From positions 806,001-870,000 of the forward strand of contig JBAOHX010000002.1 in assembly GCA_037044955.1 (NCBI GenBank): a DNA stretch of 64,000 nt. The letters are read 5' to 3'. Below the pieces are notes generated by a model. It made no database searches. It saw only the letters and a list, made by a program, of their open reading frames with translations, and was not told the DNA's origin. This DNA is from JAJXWB01 sp037044955 (GTDB lineage: Bacteria > Pseudomonadota > Alphaproteobacteria > Rhizobiales > Beijerinckiaceae). The stretch's first letter is position 1. Each line of letters starts with the position of its first letter. Shown here piece by piece: positions 30,657 to 41,256 of the stretch. A program made the translations under genes and the position numbers.

Positions 30657-31585
30657 CGGAGCAGCTTGGCTCTCCGTTCGCCTTCGCGTTTGCGCGTCCG
30701 CAACTCGCCGCCGCAGGCCCCGTTTCCCCTCCGTCCCCGCGCGCTCGCGCGCGCCGCCCGCGCCGGCCCGTTCTCGCGCGCCTGCGCGCCGCGGCCGTGC
30801 ATCCGCTGGCGACCGGCGTGCTCGTCTTCGGCTTCCTCGGCGGCGCCTTCGCCTATTCCGCGGTGCGCGGCGGCGCCTACGAGAATTTCATCCAGACCGT
30901 CGGCACGCCCGGCGATCTCGTCGCCCGCGCGCTCGGCATGGGCGTCGACACGGTCACCATTTCCGGCATCAGCGAGCTGACTGAAAAGGAGATCCTGGCC
31001 TATGCCGGCGTGAAGGCGCGCAATTCGCTGCCCTATCTCGACGCCGAGGGCATGCGCACGCGGCTGCGCTCGGTGCCGATGGTGCGCGACGCCGAAGTGC
31101 GCAAGCTCTATCCGAGCCGCCTCGCCATCACCGTCGTCGAGCGCCAGCCCTATGCGCTGTGGCAGAAGGACGGGCAGATTTCGATCGTCTCGGCCGACGG
31201 CGTGCCGATCGACACGCTGCACGACAACCGCTACGCCAGCCTGCCGCTGATCGTCGGCGACGGCGCCAACGAGCGGCTCGACCAGTATCGCAGGATCGTC
31301 GAGGCGGCCGGCGATCTCGGCGGCCGCATCAAGGCCGGCGCGCTCGTCTCGCGGCGCCGCTGGTCGCTGCACACCACCGACAATATCGAAGTCCGGCTGC
31401 CCGAACTCGAGCCCGAGGCCGCCGTGCAGCGGCTCGCGCGGCTGCAGCGCGACACCCGCATTCTCGACAAGGACATCGTCGCGCTCGACCTGCGCGTGCC
31501 CGGCCGCGTCGAGGTCCAGTTGAGCAACGAGGCGGCGAGCGCCCGCCTCGAGGCTCTCACCCGCAAGACCAAGGGGAAGGTCTGA
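30623..31585 (+). CDS. ftsQ: Cell division protein FtsQ
   Basis: 320 aa. A long basic cytoplasmic N-terminus (about 55 residues, Arg/Pro-rich), one membrane helix (about 60-80), a POTRA domain beginning near 105 (VTISGISELTEKEILAYAG) and the FtsQ beta domain with RQPYALWQKDGQISIVSADG. It links early and late divisome parts with FtsL and FtsB. The ATG at 30623 overlaps ddlB; a later start is possible. The stop overlaps the ftsA ATG. Confidence 0.94.
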   Translation: MDGGRRVLRSLTEQLGSPFAFAFARPQLAAAGPVSPPSPRARARRPRRPVLARLRAAAVHPLATGVLVFGFLGGAFAYSAVRGGAYENFIQTVGTPGDLVARALGMGVDTVTISGISELTEKEILAYAGVKARNSLPYLDAEGMRTRLRSVPMVRDAEVRKLYPSRLAITVVERQPYALWQKDGQISIVSADGVPIDTLHDNRYASLPLIVGDGANERLDQYRRIVEAAGDLGGRIKAGALVSRRRWSLHTTDNIEVRLPELEPEAAVQRLARLQRDTRILDKDIVALDLRVPGRVEVQLSNEAASARLEALTRKTKGKV

Positions 31586-32901
31586 TGGGCGTGTCTGTGC
31601 ATCTGCCGCGTTTGCGTCCGCTGTCCGCGCGCAAGAGCGCGATCCTGTCCGTGCTCGACGTCGGCACGACCAAGATCGTCTGCCTGATCGCGCGCCTCGA
31701 TCCGATCGAGGCCGGCCAACCCTCGCGCGGCCGCACGCACGGCTGCCGCATTCTCGGCATCGGCCACCAGCGCTCGCGCGGCATGAAGGCCGGCCAGGTC
31801 GTGGACATGGAGGAGGCCGAGACGGCCATCCGCCTCGCTGTCGACGCGGCCGAGCGCATGGCCGGCGTGCAGGTCGACAGCGTCATCGTCTGCGCATCCG
31901 GCGGGCGCATTTCCTCGCAGCATTTCCAGGCGAAGGTGGCGGTCGGCGACCGTTCCGTCGGCGAGCCCGACATCCATCGCGTGCTGGAGGCGACTTGCGC
32001 GCGCAGCGCCCGCGACGGCCGCGCCGTGCTGCATTCGCTGCCGACCAGCTTCTCGGTCGACGGCGCGGAGAACATCCGCGACCCCAAGGGCATGATCGGC
32101 GACGAACTCGCAGCCCACCTGCATGTCGTCTCCACCGACGCGGCGGCGGTGCGCAATCTCGGCCTCGCGGTCGAGCGCTGCCACCTGACGGTCGAAGCCT
32201 TCGTCGCCTCGCCCTACGCCTCCGCGCTCGCCACGCTCGGCGACGACGAGGCGGAGATCGGCGCGACCGTGATCGACTTCGGCGGCGGCTCGACCTCGGT
32301 CGGCGTCTTTGCCGGCGGCGCGCTGATCCACATGGATTGCGTGGCGGTCGGCGGCAACCATGTCACGCTGGATGTGGCGCGCGGCCTCAACGTGCGCCTC
32401 AACGGCGCCGAACGCCTCAAGACCCTCTACGGCAGCGCGATCCTCGCGCCGACCGACGAGCGCGAGACCATCGCCATCGAGCATGTCGGCGACGACGCCG
32501 GCCAGACGACGCACCTGCCGCGCTCGCAGCTCGTGCGCATCATCCGGCCGCGCGTGGAAGAGATCGTCGAACTCGTGCGCGACCGGCTGCGCCAGCAGGG
32601 CCGGCCGCTGCACGCGGGCTCGCGCATCGTGCTGACGGGCGGCGCGAGCCAGCTCACCGGCCTGCCGGAGACGGTGCGCCGCATCGTCGGCGGCCAGGTG
32701 CGCATCGGGCGGCCCGTGGGCGTGCAGGGCCTGCCGGAATCCGGCAAGAGCCCGGCCTTCGCCGCGTCGGTCGGATTGCTGGTCTATCCGCAGGTGGCGG
32801 GGCAGGAACATTTCGAGCCGAGCCGCGAGCGTCTCGCGGCGGCGGTGGGGGCTGACGGCTATTTCGCCCGCGTCGGGCGGTGGCTGAAGGAAAGTTTTTG
32901 A
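31585..32901 (+). CDS. ftsA: Cell division protein FtsA
   Basis: 438 aa. Actin-fold membrane tether of FtsZ. Phosphate loops: SVLDVGTTKIVCLI near residue 23, VIDFGGGSTSVGVF near 230, and VLTGGASQLTGLPE near 350; the 1C subdomain (VQVDSVIVCASG) is present. A C-terminal amphipathic helix (GRWLKESF) would anchor it to the membrane. TGATG overlap with ftsQ; 93 bp to ftsZ. Confidence 0.96.
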   Translation: MGVSVHLPRLRPLSARKSAILSVLDVGTTKIVCLIARLDPIEAGQPSRGRTHGCRILGIGHQRSRGMKAGQVVDMEEAETAIRLAVDAAERMAGVQVDSVIVCASGGRISSQHFQAKVAVGDRSVGEPDIHRVLEATCARSARDGRAVLHSLPTSFSVDGAENIRDPKGMIGDELAAHLHVVSTDAAAVRNLGLAVERCHLTVEAFVASPYASALATLGDDEAEIGATVIDFGGGSTSVGVFAGGALIHMDCVAVGGNHVTLDVARGLNVRLNGAERLKTLYGSAILAPTDERETIAIEHVGDDAGQTTHLPRSQLVRIIRPRVEEIVELVRDRLRQQGRPLHAGSRIVLTGGASQLTGLPETVRRIVGGQVRIGRPVGVQGLPESGKSPAFAASVGLLVYPQVAGQEHFEPSRERLAAAVGADGYFARVGRWLKESF

Positions 32902-32994
32902 GTGGAAGCCGGACGGGGAAGCGGCGGCGGACCCCGACCGGATCAGTGAAACCGGGGCGCGTGTGTGCGGTCCATTGGAAAAGAGGCTGAGGCG

Positions 32995-34743
32995 ATGACG
33001 ATCAATCTGAAGGGACCCGAGCTGCGCGAGCTCAAGCCCAGAATCATGGTGTGCGGCGTCGGCGGCGGCGGCTGCAACGCCGTCAACAACATGATCATGT
33101 CCGGATTGAGCGGCGTCGACTTCATCGTCGCCAATACCGACGCGCAGGCGCTCACCGCGTCCAAGGCCGACCGCATCATCCAGATGGGCCTGCAGGTGAC
33201 CGAGGGCCTCGGCGCCGGCGCGCAGCCGGAAGTCGGCCGCGCCGCCGCCGAAGAGGCGATCGAGGAAATCCGCGATCACCTCGCCGGCGCGCACATGTGC
33301 TTCGTCACCGCCGGCATGGGCGGCGGCACCGGCACGGGGGCTGCCCCCGTCATCGCCCGCACGGCGCGCGATCTCGGCATCCTCACGGTGGGCGTCGTCA
33401 CCAAGCCGTTCCAGTTCGAAGGCCAGCGCCGCATGCGCACGGCGGACGCCGGCATCGCCGAACTGATGAAGAGCGTCGACACGCTGATCGTCATCCCGAA
33501 CCAGAACCTGTTCCGCATCGCCACGGAGCGCACGACCTTCGCCGACGCCTTCGCCATGGCCGACCAGGTGCTCTATTCCGGCGTCGCCTCGATCACCGAC
33601 CTCATGGTCAAGCAGGGCCTCGTCAATCTCGACTTCGCCGACGTGCGCTCCGTCATGCGCGAGATGGGCAAGGCGATGATGGGCACGGGCGAGGCGTCGG
33701 GCGACCAGCGCGCGATCCACGCCGCGGAAGCGGCCATCGCCAATCCGCTGCTCGACGAAGTCGCGATGAAGGGCGCCAAGGGCCTGCTGATCTCGATCAC
33801 CGGCGGCGCCGACATGACGCTGTACGAACTCGACGAAGCCGCCAGCCGCATCCGCCAGGAAGTGGACGAGGACGCCAACATCATTCTCGGCGCCACGCTC
33901 GACGAGTCGCTGGCCGGCGTCATCCGCGTGTCGGTCGTCGCCACCGGCCTCGACAAGCCCGCGATGTCCGCCGAGATCGAGGACGCGCAGGCCAAGATCG
34001 CCGAAGCCGCCGAACAGCTTCGCCAGCGGGCGCTGTCGCGCGCGATTTCCGCCCCTGTCGCAGCGACGCCTGTGCTCCAGCAGGAGCCGGAGCCGGTCGT
34101 GACGCAGGCCCAGCACGATCACGCCGCCGCCTACGCCGCCGCCCAGCAGGCCGCGATCGCCCATGCGCAGGCTATGGCCCACGCTCACGCTCAGGCCGCA
34201 GCGCAAGCTGCGCCCGAACAGGTCGAACAGGTGCATGTCGCCCCGGTCGCCCCGCCGCAGAGCTATTATCCGGCGCCGGCCGAACCGGCCCCGGTCGAGC
34301 AGCCCGTGCGCGCCGCCGGCCCCTACGTGCCGCCGGCCGCCGAGCAGCCGGTGCGCCAGCCGCGCATTCCGCAGATCGACGACATGCCGGCGCATGTGCA
34401 GCAGCAGTGGCACGAGGCGCGCGCCTCCGGCCAGGGCAACGCCGTCTCGGCCGTCGACCAGCGCCGCCGCACCCTGTTCGAGCGCCTGACCTCTTTCGCC
34501 TCGAGCCGCGAAGAGACCGCCCGCACGCAGGTCGAGCCGCAGATGGCCCGCCCGGCGCCGGTCGCCCAGCCGCAGGCCCGCCCGGCCCAGCCGGCCGCGA
34601 GCCACGCCGAATACGCCAAGCGCCCGGCGGCCCAGCCGGCGCGTCCGGCAGGCGCCGACTCCTATGGCCGCGTCGCCCCGGCCCGTCCGACGGAAGAAGA
34701 GCAACTGGAAATCCCGGCCTTCCTGCGCCGCCAGTCCTGCTGA
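32995..34743 (+). CDS. ftsZ: Cell division GTPase FtsZ
   Basis: 582 aa, long for FtsZ. Tubulin-fold GTPase (about 10-330) with GVGGGGCNAVNNM, the GGGTGTGAAPV signature, NLDFADVRSVM (T7 region) and ITGGADMTLYELDEA. A Gln/Ala/Pro/His-rich linker of about 240 residues follows, and the C-terminal peptide EIPAFLRRQ binds FtsA. ATG 32995 is chosen for its GAGGCTGAGG ribosome site; an ATG 30 bp upstream is less likely. A long linker is common in alphaproteobacteria. Confidence 0.97.
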   Translation: MTINLKGPELRELKPRIMVCGVGGGGCNAVNNMIMSGLSGVDFIVANTDAQALTASKADRIIQMGLQVTEGLGAGAQPEVGRAAAEEAIEEIRDHLAGAHMCFVTAGMGGGTGTGAAPVIARTARDLGILTVGVVTKPFQFEGQRRMRTADAGIAELMKSVDTLIVIPNQNLFRIATERTTFADAFAMADQVLYSGVASITDLMVKQGLVNLDFADVRSVMREMGKAMMGTGEASGDQRAIHAAEAAIANPLLDEVAMKGAKGLLISITGGADMTLYELDEAASRIRQEVDEDANIILGATLDESLAGVIRVSVVATGLDKPAMSAEIEDAQAKIAEAAEQLRQRALSRAISAPVAATPVLQQEPEPVVTQAQHDHAAAYAAAQQAAIAHAQAMAHAHAQAAAQAAPEQVEQVHVAPVAPPQSYYPAPAEPAPVEQPVRAAGPYVPPAAEQPVRQPRIPQIDDMPAHVQQQWHEARASGQGNAVSAVDQRRRTLFERLTSFASSREETARTQVEPQMARPAPVAQPQARPAQPAASHAEYAKRPAAQPARPAGADSYGRVAPARPTEEEQLEIPAFLRRQSC

Positions 34744-34752
34744 AAGCTGGAG

Positions 34753-34784
34753 AGCGCCGGGCAGGCTCCGCCCGGCGCTCGCCT
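34753..34784 (+). terminator. Likely terminator after ftsZ
   Basis: AGCGCCGGGC / GCCCGGCGCT, a perfect 10-bp stem with a 7-base loop, 10 bp after the ftsZ stop. The following tract (CGCCTTGT) is a weak U run, so it may be partial. An AT-rich stretch at 34785-34860 follows and could hold the lpxC promoter. Confidence 0.5.
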
Positions 34785-35009
34785 TGTCTAACTATATGAT
34801 TTTCGAAATTTATTTCGACAGGACGCCTTTAACATTCGTTCATAATCCGTGATTTGGCGACGGCTGCCCGCACGGCTAATTTCCGGCCCGATCAATCAGC
34901 TTCCCGACTGTCCGGCGCGCGCGCCGGAAATGGGGGTTGAGCGCATGCCGAAGCGCGGCGTTCGAGCGCATTCGGCGAATGGGTAGCAACCCTGGCGGAC
35001 AGGAAGCGG

Positions 35010-36064
35010 ATGGCCCGTCTCGAAACTGCAAAACGCTCCGTGACCGCCCCGCGCCGCGCCCGCGTCTCCAACTCGGGCCGGGACCTGCAAACTACTCTTT
35101 CCTCCTCCGTCGCGCTCGAGGGCGTCGGCGTCCATTCCGGCAAGCCGGCGCGCGTCCTGCTGCACCCGGCGGAAGCCAATGCGGGCATCCTCCTGCTGCG
35201 CGGCGATCTGGCGGCCGAGCCGGTCGCCCCGGCGCTCTGGTCGCGCGTCGTTTCGACCGAACTCTGCACGACCGTTGGCCTTGGGGGCGGCGACACGGTC
35301 GCGACCGTCGAACACGCCATGGCGGCGCTGGCGGGCCTGGGCGTCGACAACGCCCTGATCGAGGTGGACGGGCCGGAAGTGCCGGTGCTCGACGGCTCCG
35401 CGGCGCCCTTCGTCGCGGCGATCGACGAGGCCGGCGTCGTCACGCAGACGGCCGAGCGCCGCGCCATCGAAATCCTCAAGACCGTGCGCGTCGAGCGCGG
35501 CGCCGCCTTCGCGGAACTTTCGCCTGCGGATTTCTGAGAAGTCCGCAACAGCGGACTTCTGATGAAGGCGACGGCCTGACGCTCGACGTCGAGATCGACT
35601 TCGACCATGCCGCCATCGGCCATCAGCGCAAGGCGCTGCGGCTCGATGCGGCCACGTTCCGCCGCGAGCTTGCCCGTGCGCGGACCTTCGGCTTCGTCGG
35701 CGATCTCGAGCGATTGTGGCGGGCGGGCTTTGCGCTCGGCGCGTCGCTGGAAAATTCGATCGCCATTTCCGGGGACGGCGTGCTCAATCCGGAGGGCCTG
35801 CGCTTCCGCGACGAATTCGTGCGCCACAAGATGCTCGACGCCGTCGGCGATCTCGCGCTCGCCGGCGCGCCGATCCGCGGCGTCTTCCGTTCGCGGTGCG
35901 GCGGCCACGCGCTCAACCACGCCGTGCTGCAGGCGCTGTTCTCGGACCGGAGCGCCTGGCGCTTTTCGCCGGCGCTCGCGCCGGCGCGCGGCGAGATGCG
36001 CCCGGACATCGGCGCGCGCATCGCCTTCGGCGTGCAGCCGGCGCTCGCGCCCGATCGCAGTTGA
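35010..36064 (+). CDS. lpxC: UDP-3-O-acyl-GlcNAc deacetylase, interrupted by a palindromic insertion
   Basis: Zinc deacetylase that commits UDP-3-O-acyl-GlcNAc to lipid A. The N-terminal half is in frame from 35010: VALEGVGVHSGKPA, STELCTTVG, and EHAMAALAGLGVDN with the first zinc His. It stops at TGA 35535-35537, inside a palindrome. The C-terminal half is in another frame from about 35563 (EGDGLTLDVEIDFDH) to 36064 and keeps RHKMLDAVGDLAL and GHALNHAVL. Deleting 32 bp (35532-35563 region, with GAT on both sides) restores a 340-aa LpxC. Alternatively, one base is missing and the insert reads through as 11 extra codons. See findings. Confidence 0.9.
35537..35560. repeat. GAAGTCCGC palindrome inside lpxC
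   Basis: AGAAGTCCGC-AACA-GCGGACTTCT, a perfect 10-bp stem with a 4-base loop. It belongs to the GAAGTCSG...CSGACTTC family found elsewhere in this window. GAT occurs at both edges of the 32-bp insert (35528-35530 and 35561-35563), consistent with a short target duplication. Confidence 0.85.
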
Positions 36065-36353
36065 AGCGCCGGCGGCCCTGCTTTTTGCCGCGGCGCGCGG
36101 ACCCGAGATCGCCACAATCGGGCCGCATGACACACGAGCGAGAAGTTGGCGTTGCGGGACGTTTTGCGCTATGACGCCCGTGACTTCGCGTCGCGCGCGC
36201 CGGACGGTTACGATTCGGCCGCGTCGACGCGCGTATAGATGCGCTGAAGTCGCGCTTGAATTTGCGTCAGCAGGGCGTCAGCCCGCCGGCGCCGGAGCAT
36301 GGGGGAGGCCGGCGGCCCTCGCGTTCTGTCGAGTTTCGCCGCCGTGAGATGAC

Positions 36354-37250
36354 ATGATGCAGAGCCTGGTCCGTTCGATCCTGCACAAGACCGCCGGCGT
36401 GCGACGCGCCGCGCTGGTCGCGGCCGCGAGCCTGCCGCTGGCCGGTTGCTCGGCGCTGGACAGCGCCTCCAACCCCCTGAGCAGCTTCTTCGGCGGCGAG
36501 AAGTACAAGACCGAACTCCTGCCCGACGTGCCCGCCGACGGCATCTACGACCAGGGCCTCGCGCGCCTCGGCAAGAAGGATTTTTCCGGCGCCGCCAAGA
36601 AGTTCGGCGAACTGGAAAAGCAGTATCCGAATTCCGGCTGGTCGCAGAAGGGCCTGCTGATGCAGACCTATTCCGAATATACGGAAGGCAAGTACGACGA
36701 GGCGGTGGCGACCGCCAACCGCTACATCGGCCTCTATCCGAATTCGAAGGACGCGCCCTACGTCTACTATCTGGCGGGCATGTCCTACTACAACCAGATC
36801 CCCGACGCCGACCGCGACCAGGAGCGCGCGGAAAAGTCGGTCGTGATCTTCAACCAGCTCGTTCAGAAATATCCCAAGTCGGAATATGTGAACGACGCCA
36901 AGTTCAAGATCCAGGTCGCCAAGGACCAGCTCGCCGCGCGCGAGATGAAGATCGGCCGCTACTATCTCGAGCAGAGCAACTACACGGCGGGCATCAACCG
37001 CTTCCGCGAGGTGCTCGGCAAGTACCAGTCGACGCGCCATACGGAAGAGGCGCTGTTCCGCCTGACCGAGGCCTATCTGCGGCTGGGCGTCGCCAACGAG
37101 GCGCAGACCGCGGCCGCCGTGCTCGGCCACAATTATCCGGACTCGCAATGGTACAAGGACGCCTATGCGCGCCTGCGCGAGGGCGGTCTCGAGCCGCACG
37201 AGCAGAGCGATTCCTGGATCTCGAAAATGTTCCGGAAGACTGTCGGCTGA
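36354..37250 (+). CDS. bamD: Outer membrane assembly lipoprotein BamD
   Basis: 298 aa. Lipoprotein signal with lipobox LPLAGC, acyl-Cys32. The mature protein is a row of TPR helices (YDQGLARLGKKDFSGAAKKF, YTEGKYDEAVATANRYI, YLAGMSYYNQI, ARFREVL-like repeats), as in BamD. It works with BamA to fold outer membrane proteins. Two adjacent ATGs (36354, 36357) are possible starts. The 289 bp upstream (36065-36353) show no gene; promoter not identified. recN follows 23 bp later. Confidence 0.95.
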   Translation: MMQSLVRSILHKTAGVRRAALVAAASLPLAGCSALDSASNPLSSFFGGEKYKTELLPDVPADGIYDQGLARLGKKDFSGAAKKFGELEKQYPNSGWSQKGLLMQTYSEYTEGKYDEAVATANRYIGLYPNSKDAPYVYYLAGMSYYNQIPDADRDQERAEKSVVIFNQLVQKYPKSEYVNDAKFKIQVAKDQLAAREMKIGRYYLEQSNYTAGINRFREVLGKYQSTRHTEEALFRLTEAYLRLGVANEAQTAAAVLGHNYPDSQWYKDAYARLREGGLEPHEQSDSWISKMFRKTVG

Positions 37251-37273
37251 TTTGTGAAGGGCGCGCCTGACCC

Positions 37274-38945
37274 ATGCTGGTTCAGCTCGCCATTCGCGAC
37301 ATTGTCCTGATCGACCGGATCGATTTCGACCCCGATCGCGGGCTGACCGTGCTGACCGGCGAAACCGGCGCCGGCAAGTCCATCCTTCTCGACGCATTCA
37401 CGCTGGCGCTCGGCGGGCGCGGCGACGGCGCGCTGGTGCGCGCGGGCCAGCCGCAGGGCCAGGTGACGGCGGTGTTCGACCTCGCCGCCGACCATCTCGC
37501 GCGGGAGATCGCGCAGGCTCAGGACATCGACGTCGACGGCGATCTCATCCTGCGGCGCGTGCAGATGGCCGACGGGCGCACGCGCGCCTTCGTCAACGAC
37601 CAGGCGGTGAGCGCGCAGGCGCTCCGCGAGCATCGGGCGCGCCATCGTCGAAATTCACGGCCAGCACGACGAACGCGCGCTGACGGACGCAGCCACGCAT
37701 CGCACGCTGCTCGACGCATTCGGCGGGCTGCGGGCCCAGGCCGACGCGGTGCGCGCCGCGCACAGGCGCATGCGCGACACGGAAGAGGCGCGCGCGACCG
37801 AGGAGGCGCGGCTGGCGAAGGCGCGCGCCGATGCGGACTACCTCGCCCACGCCCATGCCGAATTGTCCAGGCTCGCGCCCGAGGCGGGCGAGGAGGAAAA
37901 GCTCGCGCACGCCCGCCAGCGCATGATGCAGTCGGAAAAGGTCGCCGCCGACCTGCGCGAGGCCTACGAGGCCGTGGGCGGCGAGAACTCGCCCGTGTCC
38001 GCGCTGTCGATGGCGCTGCGCCGGCTGGAGCGCCGGCAGCCGCAGGCGCCCGAATTGATCGACCCGACGCTGGCCGCGCTTTCCGGCGCTCTCGACGGCG
38101 TGGAGGCCGCGCGCGCGACGCTGGAATCGGCGCTGGAAGAAGCCGCCTACGACCCGCGCGAGCTCGAACGCACGGAAGAGCGCCTGTTCGCGCTGCGCGC
38201 GGCGGCGCGCAAGTATCAGGCAAGCGTCGAGGACCTGCCGAAGGTCGCGGCGAAATTTTCCGCCGATCTCGAAGCGCTGGCGCAGGGCGAGAGCAATCTC
38301 GCGCGGCTCGCGCAGGAGGCCGACGCGGCGCGTGCGGAATTCGCGGGCAAGGCCGCCGCGCTCTCCAAGGCGCGCAGGGCGGCGGCGGGCAAGCTCGACA
38401 AGGCGGTGATGGGCGAACTCGCGCCGTTGAAGCTGGAGCGCGCGACGTTCACCACGCAGATCGAGAGCGATGCGGACAACGCGACCGCCGACGGCGTCGA
38501 CCGCGTGGAGTTCTTCGTGCGGACCAATCCCGGCGCGCGGCCGGGGCCGCTGATGAAAGTGGCGTCGGGCGGCGAGCTCTCGCGCTTCATGCTGGCGCTG
38601 AAAGTCACGCTCGCCGACAAGGGCTCGGCGCCGACGCTGGTCTTCGACGAGATCGACACGGGCGTCGGCGGCGCGGTGGCCGACGCCATCGGCCAGCGCC
38701 TCGCGCGCCTCGCGTCTCGCGTGCAGGTTTTGGCCGTGACGCACGCGCCGCAGGTCGCCGCGCGCGCGGGAAAACATTTCCGCATCGCCAAGGATGCGCT
38801 CGACAAGGGCAAGCGCGTGGCGACGTCGGTCGCCGCTCTCGACGAGAGCGAGCGCCGCGAGGAAATCGCGCGCATGCTGTCGGGCGCCAGCATCACGGCG
38901 GAAGCGCGCGCGGCGGCGGCGAGGCTGCTCGAAGGGGCGGGGTAG
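37274..38945 (+). CDS. recN: DNA repair protein RecN, with one apparent extra base
   Basis: About 556 aa once repaired. SMC-like ATPase of double-strand break repair. Walker A GETGAGKSILLDAF near residue 36; coiled-coil middle; C-terminal signature SGGELSRFMLALK, Walker B TLVFDEIDTGVGG and the D-loop/H region AVTHAPQVAA. At about 37628 an extra G breaks ALRSIGRAIVEIHGQHDERAL; downstream of it the correct frame is fully conserved to 38945. Likely a sequencing error. Confidence 0.93.
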
Positions 38946-38949
38946 GGCC

Positions 38950-39113
38950 GCGAGCCAGCCGTGCGTAGCTTCTCCTGCGAAGCGGGAGGAGGCGTCACGC
39001 GAAGCGTGACGGATGAGGGTGGCGCCGATGCGGCAAAGATTCCGGAAATCGCAGCGCCCTCACCCGACGCCTGCTGCGCGGGCGCCACCCTCTCCCGTTT
39101 CACGGGAGAGGGA
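38950..39113. repeat. Palindromic mosaic between recN and ligA
   Basis: Modules: TCTCCTGCGAAGCGGGAGGA, GTCACGCGAAGCGTGAC (38995-39011), an outer pair GAGGGTGGCGCC...GGCGCCACCCTC, and CTCTCCCGTTTCACGGGAGAG (39091-39111). Same module set as 41257-41405. Confidence 0.8.
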
Positions 39114-39161
39114 TGAGCCGACCGGCTTCTCGCCTCCCCCTGTCCGCGCTACATCTGACGC

Positions 39162-41256
39162 ATGAAATTCAAGCCCCTCGACCAGCTCTCGCCGAAAGTG
39201 GCGCGCGCCGAACACACGCTGCTCGGCGCCGAGATCGCCGCGCACGACCGGCGCTACTATCAGGACGATGCGCCCACGATCTCCGACGCCGACTACGATG
39301 CGCTGCGCCGCCGCTACGAGGCGCTCGAAGCGGCCTTTCCCGAATTGCACGAAGCGGGCTCGCTGACCAAAAAGGTCGGCGCCGCGCCGTCGCAGAAATT
39401 CGCCAAGGCGAAGCACGCCGTGCCGATGCTGTCGCTCGGCAATGTGTTCTCCGACGAGGAGGCGCATGAATTCGTCGCGCGCGTGCGGCGCTTTCTCGGG
39501 ACTGAAGGACGATGCGCCGCTCGCCTTCACGGCGGAGCCGAAGATCGACGGATTGTCGTGCTCGCTGCGTTACGAGCGCGGCGAACTCGTGCAGGCCGCG
39601 ACGCGCGGCGACGGTTTCGAGGGCGAGGACGTGACCGCGAACGTGCGCACGATCGCCGAGGTTCCGCACAGGCTGAAAGGCGATGCGCCTGACGTGCTGG
39701 AAGCGCGCGGCGAGGTCTACATGAACCGCGCCGATTTCGCCGTCCTGAACGAGCGGCAGGCGGAAGCCGGAAAGATGATCTACGCCAACCCGCGCAATTC
39801 GGCGGCGGGTTCGCTGCGCCAGATCGACGCGAGCGTGACCGCGCAACGGCCGCTGCGCTTCTTCGCCTACGCCTGGGGCGAAGTCTCCGACATGCCGGCG
39901 AAGACGCAGAAGGGCATGCTCGATTTCCTGCATCATGCGGGCTTCGTCACCAACAGGCTGACGAAACTCTGCCATTCGGCCGAGGAAATGATCGCGCATT
40001 ACCGTGCGATCGAGCAGCAGCGGTCTACGCTCGGCTACGACATCGACGGCGTCGTCTACAAGGTCGACGACCTCGCCTATCAGGAGCGGCTCGGCTTCGT
40101 CTCTCGCGCGCCGCGTTGGGCGGTTGCGCACAAATTCCCGGCCGAGCGCGCCACGACCGTTCTGCGCGCCATCGACATTCAGGTGGGCCGCACGGGCGCG
40201 CTCACGCCGGTGGCGCGGCTCGATCCGGTCACTGTCGGCGGCGTCGTCGTGCAGAACGCGACGCTGCACAACGAGGACGAGATCGCGCGCAAGGATATTC
40301 GCGTCGGCGATACCGTAGTGATCCAGCGCGCGGGCGACGTCATTCCGCAGGTCGTCGAAGTCGTGCTGGAGAAGCCGCGCGGACCGCATGCGTATAAATT
40401 TCCGCATGTCTGTCCGGCCTGCGGCTCGGCCGCGTTGCGCGAAAAGGACGAGAGCGGCGCGGAAGACGTGGTGCGCCGCTGCACCGGCGGACTGATCTGC
40501 CCCGCGCAGGCGGTGGAGCGGCTGAAGCATTTCTGTTCGCGCCTCGCCTTGGATATCGAGGGGCTGGGCGACAAGCAGATCGAGCTGTTTCACGAGAAGG
40601 GGCTGATCAAGCAGCCTGCCGATATCTTCACCTTGCAGAAGCGCAGCGACGCCGGCGAATTCGATCTGAGAGAGTGGGAAGGTTTCGGCGAGACGTCGGT
40701 GCGCAATCTCTTCGCCTCCATTGAATCGCGGCGCGAAATTCCGCTCAACCGCTTCATCTATGCGCTCGGCATTCGCCGCATCGGCGAGACGAACGCGCGC
40801 CGCCTCGCGCGGCATTTCGGAACCTTCGCAGCTCTCCGCGCCGTCGCGAGCAAGGCCGAAGAAGGCACGGATGCGCGTGAGGAAATCAACAATATCGACG
40901 GCGTCGGCGATGTCGTCGCGGAGGCGGTCGCGGATTTCTTTCTCGAGGAACACAACGAGCAAGCGCTCGACGCGCTGCTCGCCGAAGTCGCGCCGCAGCC
41001 GATGGAAGCGGTCGCCAACGACAGCCCCGTCGCCGGCAAGACGGTGGTTTTCACCGGCTCGCTCGAACGGCTGACGCGCGACGAGGCGAAGGCGCAGGCC
41101 GACCGTTTCGGCGCGAAAGTGTCGGGTTCGGTGTCGAAGAAGACCGATCTCGTCGTCGCGGGGCCCGGCGCGGGCTCTAAGCTGACGAAGGCGCAGGAAT
41201 TCGGGATCGAGGTGATCTCGGAGGACGAGTGGTTCAGGCGGACGGGGCAGGGGTGA
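39162..41256 (+). CDS. ligA: NAD-dependent DNA ligase, with one apparent extra base
   Basis: About 697 aa once repaired. Seals nicks using NAD. Domain Ia YYQDDAPTISDADYDALRRR; adenylation site AEPKIDGLS (catalytic Lys127 after repair); OB fold; zinc finger with CPACG...CTGGLICPAQ; HhH region; C-terminal BRCT (GKTVVFTGSLERLTRDEAK). The frame slips at 39498-39502, where CTCGGGACTGAAGG should read CTCGGGCTGAAGG. Essential gene, so an error is likely. ATG 39162 matches the family start. Confidence 0.94.

Noticed and set aside
31231..34704. 1157-residue minus-strand frame opposite ftsA and ftsZ
   Set aside because: GC-driven shadow with low-complexity composition; ftsA and ftsZ are fully conserved on the other strand.
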